Source of the DNA: Pseudomonas sp. G.S.17
GTDB lineage: Bacteria > Pseudomonadota > Gammaproteobacteria > Pseudomonadales > Pseudomonadaceae
Direction: 5' to 3'
Assembly: GCF_038096165.1 (NCBI RefSeq)
Contig: NZ_CP151076.1
Span: 124,001-188,000, forward strand
Length of the DNA stretch: 64,000 nt
Of the stretch, positions 1-9,331 are shown piece by piece. The notes under the pieces were generated by a model. That model was not told the origin of the DNA. It ran no database searches and was given only the letters and a program-made list of their open reading frames with translations. Position 1 is the stretch's first letter, and every line of letters starts with the position of its first letter. A program made the position numbers and the translations under genes.

Positions 1-49
1 ATGCGATAATTGAAAACTGTTTTTTTTCTTGCGCCTATATAAGAATATA

Positions 50-313
50 CTAAAAGCAAAGAAATAAAACACAGGATCCAGTTGTGTTCTCTCGGAAAAT
101 TTCGCTTTCATGAAACTGTCCATATAGATAAAGCATACCTACCATAACTCCGAATGTACCGAACATAGCATCAACGGGAAATACGAGATGGGGGTGAGCT
201 TTGATTCTCCACGCCATAACCTCTGCTCCTTGAAAGAGCTCAACATCGGCCAACTGAGGGTCATTTTCTGATGGCTCTGGTTGAAGAACTGCGCCACTAT
301 CATCGCTCGCCAT
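50..313 (-). pseudogene. Broken fifth member of the four-helix membrane protein (putative T6SS immunity) array
   Basis: The 87 codons match the N-terminal part of the paralogs at 352-1071 and 1269-1991: an acidic start, a W.IKAHPH motif near residue 35, then the first membrane segment. The frame stops early at position 50. Coding similarity continues toward the window edge in other frames: the bases below 50 encode an RRKK stretch and then TVFNY, as in the paralog at 1269-1991, but only if the frame shifts once near the stop and again at the run of eight T at 20-27. The start is the ATG at 313. I read this as a decayed gene copy whose 3' part lies outside the window. A sequencing error in the homopolymer could mimic the second shift. 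Confidence 0.65.
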
Positions 314-351
314 AGTTTATTTCCTTATGACGAGATCAAACTGAGCGTCAA

Positions 352-1071
352 TCACCACTTCCACTGCTCCTCGCGAAACTCGGCGTTGGGTATGAGGGTT
401 TTCAGAAGGGCGACGACTTCGTCGATTTTGCGTTTTTCGACGTGGATTTCGAAGCCGGCCATTGCGTTGTTCTGGTAGCTGGTGACGATCATTTTTCTTT
501 TTCGGTCAATAAAAACAAGGTCGTAGCGTGACCATTTTTTGGTGCGTTGCCTGACCGGATTTTCGAACGTCATCAGTTTTGAAGAAGCCGCAAACGCCAT
601 CGCACCAGGGCCGGCGAGCATCCATATGAAGCTTGGCTCCATGGCGATCATTGTCAGGACCGCGACAAAAAAGGTGATTGCGATACCTTTGAAAATGTAT
701 GGTGTAAAACTTGCGTAGTCTTGCCAATCTTCAACATGCGCGCCGTCTTCGGTCAGGATGTAGCTATATATCGTTTTTTTTCTGGCGATTACTAGCCAGA
801 AAAAAAGCAGCAAGATTAGAACAAAAATACATGAGCCCTGATAAAGCCCCCTGCTACTTTCCTCCCCATAAGCATTTATATAGGCATAAAAGCCAATAGG
901 AACAAGACAAAATGCCCCAAAGACTTGGTCGACCAGTCTCATTGGATACGGATGAGCCTTGATTGTCCATTCAGTGATTTTCGCACCGTTAAGGTTTTCG
1001 CGAGTTATCAGTTCTGATTTGCTCTCATTTGCGTTGAGACTAACCTCATCAGCGTTCTCGCTGTCACTCAT
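352..1071 (-). CDS. Four-helix membrane protein, putative immunity protein of a VasX-type T6SS effector (array member 2)
   Basis: This 239-residue protein has a hydrophilic N-terminus of about 35 residues, a W.IKAHP motif, two membrane segments (about 45-67 and 78-97), a short loop with a TEDGAHVEDW stretch, two further membrane segments (about 130-165), and a charged C-terminal domain with YDLVFIDRKRK and a final helix rich in Asp, Glu and Lys. I do not recognise a named family with certainty. Its role is inferred from context: it is one of at least five tandem paralogs directly downstream of a vgrG-adaptor-pore-forming effector operon on the same strand. The V. cholerae VasX immunity protein TsiV2 is likewise a small multi-pass inner-membrane protein. 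The start is an ATG at 1071. Most of the middle of the protein is nearly identical to the copy at 4047-4769, but its C-terminus follows the copy at 2031-3849. Confidence 0.75.
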   Translation of the reverse strand: MSDSENADEVSLNANESKSELITRENLNGAKITEWTIKAHPYPMRLVDQVFGAFCLVPIGFYAYINAYGEESSRGLYQGSCIFVLILLLFFWLVIARKKTIYSYILTEDGAHVEDWQDYASFTPYIFKGIAITFFVAVLTMIAMEPSFIWMLAGPGAMAFAASSKLMTFENPVRQRTKKWSRYDLVFIDRKRKMIVTSYQNNAMAGFEIHVEKRKIDEVVALLKTLIPNAEFREEQWKW

Positions 1072-1268
1072 AGCAACGCCCCTCTTTCGTTTTTGGTTGG
1101 TAAAGGCAAGGCCATAGCGCGACCATTTTGGGCACGTTGTTCGACCGGATTATCAAAGTAGGAATTCCTGCGACAGATAATCGCGGGGCGCTCAAGGCTA
1201 GCTCAAAGGATTTTATGGCGCCGGGTTTAGAGGGTCGGTCCCTGCTGACAAGGTGTTGGATGCACAAT
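1072..1268 (-). repeat. Spacer repeat holding a fossil fragment of an array paralog (copy 1)
   Basis: This 197-bp spacer is nearly identical to 3850-4046. Read on the minus strand it encodes, with a frameshift, residues resembling FENPV.QR...W.RYDLVF...KRK of the intact paralogs, so it looks like the remnant of a deleted or fused copy. Both copies sit between the 5' end of one array gene and the 3' end of the next, which marks them as part of the duplicated unit. Confidence 0.65.
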
Positions 1269-1991
1269 TTAGTAAAACCACTCCCATTCCTCCTCGCGAA
1301 ACTCGGCGTCGGGCATGAGAGTTTTCAAAAGGGCGACGACTTCGTCGATTTTGCGTTTTTCGACATGCATTTCAAAGCCGGCCATGGTGTCGTTTTGGTA
1401 GCTTGGGACGACTATTTTCCTTTTTCGATCGATGAAAACCAGGTCGTAGCGCGACCATGTCGTAGAGTGATGTTCGATCTGGTTTTCGAACGTCATTAGT
1501 TTTGAGCACGCCGCTAGCCCTATTGCACCGGGACCGGCCAACATCCATATGAAACTGGGGTCAATCAAGATCATTGTCAGGACCGCGACAGAGAAAATAA
1601 TCGCGATGCCTTTAAAGATGTGCCCAGTGTATTTTGAGTAGTCAAGCCAGCGTTCAACTTTTCCACCGCTTTCAGAAATAATATAGTTGAACACTGTTTT
1701 TCTTCTGAAATCTTTAAAAAAATAGAGCAAAGTCAAATACCCGAAAATGCTCATCACCGTTATAATTTCTTTTATACTTTCGTCTTCATTAAGAGCTCCA
1801 AAAAAATAAAAAATAGTATTCATTGAGCCCATAAATCCGAACATGATATCGACCGGGTATATTGGATAAGGGTGCGCTTTAATCTTCCAGCTCATCATGT
1901 CTGGCTCCAGGAGTGACTCATTTCCAAGTAACTGGTGCTCGTCTACTTTAGGCTCAACTTGATAGCCTGCCTCATCATCATTAGTGACCAT
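1269..1991 (-). CDS. Four-helix membrane protein, putative immunity protein (array member 3)
   Basis: This intact 240-residue paralog starts at the ATG at 1991. Membrane segments are at about 46-67, 75-92, 125-143 and 146-163, and the cytoplasmic C-terminal part carries SRYDLVFIDRKRK and ends EEEWEWFY. The N-terminal half is the most divergent of the array (it has FRRKTVFNYIIS where others have ARKKTIYSYIL), while the C-terminal third is nearly the same as in the copy at 4047-4769. That pattern suggests a variable effector-recognition part and a part kept uniform by gene conversion. No catalytic motif is visible. The 39-bp gap to the next gene upstream fits one polycistronic unit. Confidence 0.75.
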   Translation of the reverse strand: MVTNDDEAGYQVEPKVDEHQLLGNESLLEPDMMSWKIKAHPYPIYPVDIMFGFMGSMNTIFYFFGALNEDESIKEIITVMSIFGYLTLLYFFKDFRRKTVFNYIISESGGKVERWLDYSKYTGHIFKGIAIIFSVAVLTMILIDPSFIWMLAGPGAIGLAACSKLMTFENQIEHHSTTWSRYDLVFIDRKRKIVVPSYQNDTMAGFEMHVEKRKIDEVVALLKTLMPDAEFREEEWEWFY

Positions 1992-2445
1992 TGGTTAGTT
2001 TCTCCATGACGAAATAATACTCAGCCTCAATCACCACTTCCACTCCTCCTCGCGAAACTCGGCGTTAGGCAAGAGGGTTCTCAAAAGGGCGACGACTTCG
2101 TCGATTGTGCGTTTTTCGACGTGGATTTCGAAGCTAGCCATAGTGTTGTGCTGGTAGCTGGTGACGATCATTTTTCTTTTCCGGTCAATAAAAACAAGGT
2201 CGTAGCGTGCCCATTTTTTGGTGCGTTGCCTGACCGGGTTTTCGAACGTCATCAGTTTTGAAGAAGCCGCAAATGCCATCGCACCAAGGCCGACCAGCAT
2301 CCAAATAAAGCTGGGCTCCATGGCAACCATCGTCAGAACCGCGACAAAAAAGGTGATTGCGATACCTTTGAAAATGTATGGTGTAAAACTTGCGTAGTCT
2401 TGCCAGTCTTCAACATGCGCGCCGTCTTGGGTAAGGATGTAGCTA

Positions 2446-3538
2446 GGCGGTTGCAGGAGCTGAGTGCAACACAGTTATTGAATTGAAGACGGGGCTGGAT
2501 GATGCATACCCATGACCTCGGTAATCACTTCAATCGGGCATTTAAAACCGAATCGCTTACGAGGGCGAATATTCATTTGATAAGAAATGGCATCCAACTC
2601 TTCCTGAGTGTGTCTCGACAGATCCGTACCCTTGGGCAGGTACTGGCGAATCAGGCCGTTGATGTTCTCATTACTGCCGCGCTGCCAAGGGCTATGCGGG
2701 TCACAAAAGTAAATTGCCACACCGGTTTTTTGCGTGATCTCAGCGTGTTTAGCCATTTCCCGGCCTTGGTCATAGGTCATGCTTTTACGCACCGCCAACG
2801 GCATGCTGTTCAGCGCCGCGCTAAACCCCTCCACCGCCGAAGTGGCGGTGGCATCGCGCATTTTTACCAGGATCAAATACCCGCTGGTCCGTTCGACGAG
2901 GGTGCCAACGGCCGACCCATTGTCCTTGCCTTTGATCAAATCGCCTTCCCAGTGGCCGGGCATCTGCCGGTCTTCGATTTCCGGTGGACGCACGTGGATG
3001 CTGACCATTTCGGGGAGCTGCCCACGCCGGTCAACACCGCCGGAGCGAGGTCTTCGCGTACTTTTCCCTTGGCGAAGGCACTGAATCAACTCCTTGCGCA
3101 ATTGCCCTACAGGCAGCGCATAGATGGCGTTGTAGATGGTTTCACGGCAAACGTAGGCTTCTTCAAAGTTCATTTTCATAAGCCGCAGCTTGCCCGCGAT
3201 TTGCTCAGGAGAAAAGCGCTCTCGGAGCAAGTGGATAACCAACTCGAAGCGATCGTTGCCCACCACCAGCTTTCTGGAAGGGCGACAGACTTTGCGCCTC
3301 TCACGGGTGTGAGTTTGTGCAGCAAGCGCGGCATAGCCCGTGCTGGAACATCGATTACGACGAAGCTCCCGGCTAATCGTGGAGGGGCTACGGCCCAGCA
3401 TCCGGGCGATTTCGCGCTGACTGAGATTCTGGTACTGCCCGACCTGAATCGTGGCGCGTTCTTCAATACTGAGTTCGGTATAAGACATGGCGGCACCTTA
3501 CCTGAGGTGAGGTGTTGCACTCAGTTTTTGCGGCCGCC
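2446..3538. mobile_element. IS30-family insertion sequence, complete
   Basis: The element is 1093 bp with terminal inverted repeats of about 28 bp. The left end begins GGCGGTTGCAGGAGCTGAGT and the right end, read inward, begins GGCGGCCGCAAAAACTGAGT; both continue GCAACAC. It is flanked by a 3-bp direct repeat CTA at 2443-2445 and 3539-3541. The uninterrupted target can be read in the paralog at 352-1071 (GTAGCTATATATCG), which confirms both ends. The intact ends and intact transposase suggest a recent insertion. Confidence 0.92.
2475..3488 (-). CDS. IS30-family transposase
   Basis: The protein has 337 residues and starts at the ATG at 3488. It begins with the IS30 helix-turn-helix region (LSIEERATIQ, then SQREIARMLGRSPSTISREL) and ends with an integrase-type catalytic core. 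The three acidic residues are readable in HWEGDLIKG, TYDQGREMAKH and NENINGLIRQ. The length is normal for the family and no frameshift is seen, so it may still be active. Transcription would run in the same direction as the disrupted array gene. Confidence 0.95.
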   Translation of the reverse strand: MSYTELSIEERATIQVGQYQNLSQREIARMLGRSPSTISRELRRNRCSSTGYAALAAQTHTRERRKVCRPSRKLVVGNDRFELVIHLLRERFSPEQIAGKLRLMKMNFEEAYVCRETIYNAIYALPVGQLRKELIQCLRQGKSTRRPRSGGVDRRGQLPEMVSIHVRPPEIEDRQMPGHWEGDLIKGKDNGSAVGTLVERTSGYLILVKMRDATATSAVEGFSAALNSMPLAVRKSMTYDQGREMAKHAEITQKTGVAIYFCDPHSPWQRGSNENINGLIRQYLPKGTDLSRHTQEELDAISYQMNIRPRKRFGFKCPIEVITEVMGMHHPAPSSIQ

Positions 3539-3849
3539 CTATATATCGTTTTTTTTCTCGCAACGACTAACCAGAGAAAAAGTAGCAGCAACATGGGAAA
3601 AGCACTTTGGCTAGCGATGAAATTGCCTTCTGCCTCATCTTCATAAAATAGTAGTCCGGCAAGGAAAAAGCCAACTGGTATAGATGTCATCGCTCCAAGT
3701 GCCAAATCAATTGCGCGCATTGGGTGTGGGTGAGCCTTGACCATCCAGCTCGCAATTTCCGCGCCTTTAAAAGCTTTGCGAGTCAGCACTCGCGACATGC
3801 TATCAGTTGAGTCGAGACTAACTTCATTAGCGTTCTCACTGTCACTCAC

Positions 3850-4046
3850 AGCAGCGCCTCTCTTTCGTTTTTGGTTGGTAAAGGCAAGGTCATAGCGCGA
3901 CCATCTTTGGCGCGTTGTTCGACCGGATTATCAAAATAGGAATTCCCGCGACAGATAATCGCGGGGCGCTCAAGGCTGGCTCAAAGGATTTTATGGCGCC
4001 GGGTTTAGAGTGTCGGTCCCTGCTGACAAGGTGTTGGATGAACAAT
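3850..4046 (-). repeat. Spacer repeat holding a fossil fragment of an array paralog (copy 2)
   Basis: This is the second copy of the spacer at 1072-1268, differing at scattered bases only. It again contains a frameshifted piece of paralog coding sequence: W.RYDLAF followed by KRKR when the frame is corrected. The ORFs it contains on either strand have no independent support. Confidence 0.65.
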
Positions 4047-4769
4047 TTAGTAAAACCACTCCCATTCCTCCTCGCGAAACTCGGCGTCGGGCATGAGAGT
4101 TTTCAAAAGGGCGACGACTTCGTCGATTTTGCGTTCTTCGACATACATTTCAAAGCCGGCCATGGTGTCGTCCTGGTAGCTCGGGACAATTATTTTTCTT
4201 TTTCGGTCGATAAAGACAAGGTCATAGTGTGACCATTTGGTGCCGTAACGACTGACTGGGTTTTCAAACTTCATTAATTGTGAAGAAGCCGCGAATGCCA
4301 TCGCACCCGGGCCGGCTAGCATCCATATGAAGCTTGGCTCCATGGCGATCATTGTCAGAACCGCGACAAAAAAGGTGATTGCGATACCTTTGAAAAGGTA
4401 TGGTGTAAAACTAGCGTAGTCTTGCCAATCTTCAACATGCGCGCCGTCTTCGGTAAGGATGTAGCTGTATATCGTTTTTTTTCTGGCGATTACTAGCCAG
4501 AAAAAAAGCAGCAAGATTAGAACAAAAATAGATGAGCCCTGATAAAGCCCCCTGCTACTTTCCTCCCCATAAGCATTTATATAGGCATAAAAGCCAATAG
4601 GAACAAGACAAAACGCCCCAAAGACTTGGTCGACCAGTCTCATTGGATGCGGATGAGCCTTGATTGTCCAGCTCATAACTGCTGAACTTTCCAGAGGATT
4701 GCTAATAAGTTCGGAGGTTGAATTCGTAAATTCAGATTGCCGAGTGTTGTCACTATCTATTCTATCCAT
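4047..4769 (-). CDS. Four-helix membrane protein, putative immunity protein (array member 5, nearest the effector)
   Basis: This 240-residue paralog is the first gene after the effector. I place the start at the ATG at 4769, six bases past the effector stop (4775-4777), with a GGTTGAGG ribosome-binding sequence overlapping that stop; an upstream TTG at 4778 would add three residues. The architecture is the same as in its siblings: four membrane segments in two pairs and a charged C-terminus ending EEEWEWFY. The central region matches the copy at 352-1071 almost exactly, while the C-terminus matches the copy at 1269-1991, so the gene is mosaic. Immediate linkage to the effector makes it the best candidate for the cognate immunity protein. 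That is inference from position, not from a recognised domain. Confidence 0.75.
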   Translation of the reverse strand: MDRIDSDNTRQSEFTNSTSELISNPLESSAVMSWTIKAHPHPMRLVDQVFGAFCLVPIGFYAYINAYGEESSRGLYQGSSIFVLILLLFFWLVIARKKTIYSYILTEDGAHVEDWQDYASFTPYLFKGIAITFFVAVLTMIAMEPSFIWMLAGPGAMAFAASSQLMKFENPVSRYGTKWSHYDLVFIDRKRKIIVPSYQDDTMAGFEMYVEERKIDEVVALLKTLMPDAEFREEEWEWFY

Positions 4770-5659
4770 ACGCCTCAACCTATTATCGGAATGCTTGCAG
4801 CTTCTTTGCGACCGCCAAGACTTTCGATTGACAATACGCTGTCATTGCCGTCAAGACTGGAATTGCCCTCTGAAAGTCGGTCGGCATCAAGTTCTACCTG
4901 ATACAGATATCCCTTGTCGGCGGCTTTTACCGGTAGGATTGAAGCTGGATACCAGATTTGTATTTCCAGATATTGAGCATTGTCGGCAACAGGAACCCAG
5001 GTCTGCCATATGACATCCTCGCCTTCCGGCGGGACAGGTCTGTAGGGCGGGTCGTTGTAGCGCATCTGCGTTTTGGTGTCTGAGGTTTTTCCCCAGTCAG
5101 CAATAGACTCGGTGGTTCCGTAGCCGATGAAATACTCTTTCAGGCTGTTACCTGAGGCTTCGACCGGCATCATCAAGCCGGGACGACGACTGGCCGTCAG
5201 GTTTATCAGGATTACTTTGCTGCGTAAAACTTCAGGAACTCTTAATTGAATCCAGGCGCCGTTCGGTACTTCTCGCGGTGAATAGCCAGTGGGGCCGGTG
5301 CTGATGAACTTAGTTTCCATAGTCGATTTTACGAACACCGCGGGACTTAGTTGAATTCTCATAAATAGCTGATTTTCTTCTGCTTCGTCTTGGAATCGCT
5401 CCCCAGGGAATCGAGACCATCGGCATTTGTGCAGCCACTTCCCAACTATATCGCGCTTCAAGTAATTAAGGGCGTAGGATGCGAATAAATATACCAGACC
5501 AACTATCGCAGTCGCGGCGAGAAACCAAGGATTCATTACCCAAGGAATAAGAAAGCCATGCCCTGCGAGCGCAAAGACACCGGCGACTGTTTGGAATCCC
5601 CCTGCAGCGAGCATACCTAAAACTGCATACCACTTGATCGAAATAACCGTTTTATCTAG

Positions 5660-6851
5660 GGAAACTCTGAAAAAGACTTCCAAATCTGGTGAAATACGCC
5701 AGTCCCAAACACTGAACGGTTGAGCCCCGATGAAGCAAATCTCCTTCGCTGACGCCGAATATGCTGGCAAACGCAAACAAACCCGCCGTGAGCGCTTCCT
5801 GAACGAGATGGATCAGGTCGTGCCCTGGAATGGCTTGATCAAACTGATCGAACCGCACTATCCGAAGGGCGAAGGTGGTCGTCCGGCCTATCCGTTGATG
5901 GCGATGTTGCGGGTTCATTTGATGCAAAACTGGTTCGGTTATAGCGACCCGGCCATGGAAGAATCGCTCTACGAAACCACAATTTTGCGCCAGTTTGCCG
6001 GGCTGCATCTGGATCGGATTCCGGACGAAACCACGATCCTCAATTTCCGCCGACTGCTGGAAAAACATGAGTTGGCCGGCGGGATTTTGCAGGTGATCAA
6101 TGGCTATTTGGGCGACCGTGGTTTGTTGCTGCGCCAAGGCACCGTGGTCGATGCGACGATCATTCATGCGCCGAGTTCGACCAAGAACAAGGACGGAAAA
6201 CGTGACCCTGAGATGCACCAGACGAAGAAAGGAAATCAATATTTCTTCGGGATGAAATCGCACATCGGTGTCGATGCCGAATCCGGTTTGGTGCATAGCG
6301 TAGTGGGCACTGCGGCGAATGTGGCGGACGTAACCCAGGTCGATCAGTTACTGCACGGAGAAGAAACTTACGTCTCTGGCGATGCCGGTTACACCGGCGT
6401 CGAAAAGCGTCCCGAGCATCAAGATCGCCAAATGATCTGGTCGATTGCGGCGCGGCCCAGCAGCTATAAAAAGCATGCAAAGAAGAGCCTGATCGGGCGC
6501 ATGCGTCGCAAAATCGAATACGCGAAAGCTCAGCTGCGTGCCAAGGTTGAGCATCCGTTTCGAGTGATCAAGCGTCAGTTTGGTTATACGAAAGTGCGCT
6601 TCCGGGGCCTTGTTAAAAACACCGCACAGCAGACCACGCTGTTTGCGCTGTCGAACCTGTGGATGATGCGAAAACGATTGCTGAATGCAGGAGAGGTGCG
6701 TCTGTATTGCGGACAATGAGCGCTGAAAAGCGCTCATACGCAGAAAAAAGGGGAATTAATAGAGGAAAAGGTCTGATTTTCGATTGAGTCGACATTTTTT
6801 GAGCCTCAAGCAACGGGGCCGTTGAAAACGTCTGCCTATTTCAGACCTTCC
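5660..6851. mobile_element. IS5-family insertion sequence, complete
   Basis: The element is 1192 bp, close to IS5 itself. Its ends are GGAAACTCTGAAAAAG on the left and, read inward, GGAAGGTCTGAAATAGG on the right, resembling the GGAAGGTGCGAA end of IS5. The 4-bp CTAG is duplicated at 5656-5659 and 6852-6855, the target type expected for this group. The inverted repeats are imperfect but the transposase gene is whole. Confidence 0.92.
5730..6719 (+). CDS. IS5-family transposase
   Basis: The protein has 329 residues starting at the ATG at 5730. It contains the N-terminal domain seen in IS5 transposases (MAMLRVHLMQNWFGYSD), then a DDE core readable in TVVDATIIHA, VSGDAGYTG and the R-E region ending VEHPFRVIKRQFGY. 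The length is normal and no internal stop is present. It lies antisense to the effector it interrupts. Confidence 0.95.
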   Translation: MKQISFADAEYAGKRKQTRRERFLNEMDQVVPWNGLIKLIEPHYPKGEGGRPAYPLMAMLRVHLMQNWFGYSDPAMEESLYETTILRQFAGLHLDRIPDETTILNFRRLLEKHELAGGILQVINGYLGDRGLLLRQGTVVDATIIHAPSSTKNKDGKRDPEMHQTKKGNQYFFGMKSHIGVDAESGLVHSVVGTAANVADVTQVDQLLHGEETYVSGDAGYTGVEKRPEHQDRQMIWSIAARPSSYKKHAKKSLIGRMRRKIEYAKAQLRAKVEHPFRVIKRQFGYTKVRFRGLVKNTAQQTTLFALSNLWMMRKRLLNAGEVRLYCGQ

Positions 6852-9331
6852 CTAGAGCGACGTTAGACTGACTTAGGTCGTCTTGGATATCCCATAATTC
6901 CAATGAAGCGGCTACGACTGCAAATCCGCCGAGTCCAACTAATCGCGCACCGAATCCAGGAATCAATTTCCCCCAAGACTGAGTCCTACCCTCGGTTCCG
7001 GCCCAATAGCTTGCTGACTTGCCAGTAATTTTAACTATTTTTTTATCTCGGATTTCCGTCTCCAACCCCTTCATCCCCACCCAAGCCGTCTCCACAAAAA
7101 CCGCCATCAGCGCGTTCCCGGTGTAAGCCGCTGCGGAGCCGATCTTTGCCCAGTCCTTGGCATTCAGATCGCCGTCTTTACTGGCGAGCTGATATGTAGC
7201 CATCGTATTGAAGAAGTTGACGACCACCAGGCCCCAGGTAATTGCGCCTGCATTGAGCCCATGTTGTTCGGTAAAGGCTCGGGCGTGGCTTTGCCAGTTG
7301 CCGGCCAGCTGAGCGCTGTTTTTGTGGAAGTGGGCGATTTCCATTTGCAGTCGGCGCAGGTAACGGTTTTGGGCGTAGTCCAGTAAATGCGGTCGTTGCA
7401 GATTGTGCTGCTCGATGTGCTCGTTCAGTTCGACCAGTACTTCTGCCACTCGCTTGCGGTCATAACGACCGCCCGGGTTTGACCAGTGGTGCTCAACGAC
7501 CAGTTTTTCGTTACGCAGTCGTTCTGCTTCCTTGCTCCAGGCGGCGATGCGCTCGTTGAATTCCTGGTCAATCTTCAGTCGGTCCTGATGGCTGAACAGC
7601 AAATGACCGATGGTGAGATTGCGCAGGGCAATGGCCTGATCGCTCATGCGACTGTCCACCGCGATGAACGCCAGCTGAATCTGTTCCAAGGTCGTTTTGC
7701 CGGCGCCCTTGGCTAATTCCGTCAACGCCTGGAGCGTCAGCTGCACGGGCTCGCTCAAGACCCTTATCCAGGGATGTGCCGCTATCGCATCGTGATTGAG
7801 GAAACCATTAATCTCTCCCGCCCGGCCCGCCAGGGCGGTGAAGTCGGTGATGCCGGACATCAGGCGATTGGCCTCGTTGGTCATCGCCTCTTTGATGGGG
7901 GCCGAGAAGCCAAAGCGGGTCAGGCCGAACAGGGTTCTGCTTCGCTCTTCCTCTTTTTGCAGCCATCGGGAAAAGCTCACGTCCTGGCTGAGGCTGCACA
8001 ACAGTTCGGCCGTGAGGTCCAGAAGGCAGTGCAGCGAGGTGACGTTAGTGGTGTCGATGAACAGACGCATCGGATCAGTGCCGATATGCTCGCCGATGGC
8101 CTTGATATCGTCCTGGGTTTGCGTGATGTGCTGCTTCAGGCTGTTGAGTTGTGGCTGCCGGGCTTCGGTGAAATCCCGAGCGGCATCGAGGTCGACTTCG
8201 CGACGCCATTTGCGGCGATCCTGCCAGCTGCTGCGCAATGCCGGGTCGGGCAGGCGGCCATAGCGGCTTTTTAGCTCGTAGCCCAATGTGGTCGAAGGCA
8301 ATTCGACCACCCCCAGAATGAGCCCTTCGGTTCCCGCAGCGGCTCGATCCTCAACGTCCAGCTCCTCGAAATACGCTTCGATGTCGCGAATGTATTGTCG
8401 GGTTTTCGCCTCATCGCCTTTAACCGAGGCTGGCAGCAATGCCGGGTCGCCGCCGACACCGCAAAGGCGCTCGACGATGCCCGCGATATTCATCGCATGC
8501 TCATGCTCGGCCTGAAACGCGAAGAGCGCGGCCTGATCGGCGATGAGTTGCATGCCCAGGTCTTCCAGCATGCCCAATGAATCGTCGAGAGCTAACAGAA
8601 CGGCGCTGGACTTGTCTTCGACGCTGCCGGTCCAGACGACATCTGCGGCCAGCGGCACTGGCTTGTATGCGGCACCTTCAGGTACCACCGGCGGATGGGC
8701 TGAATCGGCGAAGCGCCCGTCGTGATCGACAGAGTAAGGATCGACGTCGGCCACAACTTTTTCGCTCAAGCGGGCCAATGGCAGTGCATGGGTGACCGAC
8801 ATATCGCGGCAGTAATCGCGCAGGTCCAGTGGATGCATCCATGACGTGCGATTTACCGGGCTGGAACGCATGTGTTCACACATGCGCCAAGTCCATTGCC
8901 AGGGCGAGAATGCGATGCGCAATGTGCTGGTTCGCGGATACAGCAGATGCGTGCGGCTCTTGCCTTTTTTTGCCCGGATATGCAGCCCGGGCTCGGCGTC
9001 GCTCCAGACAATCCGCGTCAAACTCGCGTCCTGGGCAACGAAGGCATATTCATGCAGCACCTCGTCCGTTTCGTTATAGACGTACACAAATCCATCGCGC
9101 AGTTGGCGCAAGGTCAGGCTGCGGGTTTGCAACCTGGGATAGCGCGCCCATTTTCCGCTGGTGGTCAAAGGCGTGAGGTTGCCGGGATTGACGTCGTAGC
9201 GTGAGCGGTCCAGGGCGTAGCGCATGGGCACGATTGCGATGTCAGGACCTTTGAACGGGCAAGTGCCCGTCCCGGAAAGGGTGGTGTCGGAAAATTGGGA
9301 ATCGCGGCGTTGAGGCAATTGGCCGTCTTTT

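Larger units (their letters stand above)
2031..3849 (-). pseudogene. Array member 4, interrupted by an IS30-family element
   Basis: The 5' part (3849-3542) encodes about 102 residues ending RKKTIY, and the 3' part (2445-2031) resumes with the matching YILTQDGAHVEDW and runs to the usual C-terminus. Deleting 2446-3538 and one copy of the CTA duplication leaves 723 bp, exactly 240 codons plus stop, in one frame. The start is a GTG at 3849, at the place where member 2 has ATG. The element joins a few codons to the N-terminal half, which would give a truncated product with only the first two membrane segments. The ORF from 2330 to 2031 alone would give the last 99 residues without membrane anchoring. 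Confidence 0.85.

Noticed and set aside
4775..5776. The 333-codon ORF considered as an independent membrane protein gene
   Set aside because: Its first 39 codons or so come from the IS5 end, and the rest continues the effector frame exactly after removal of the element.
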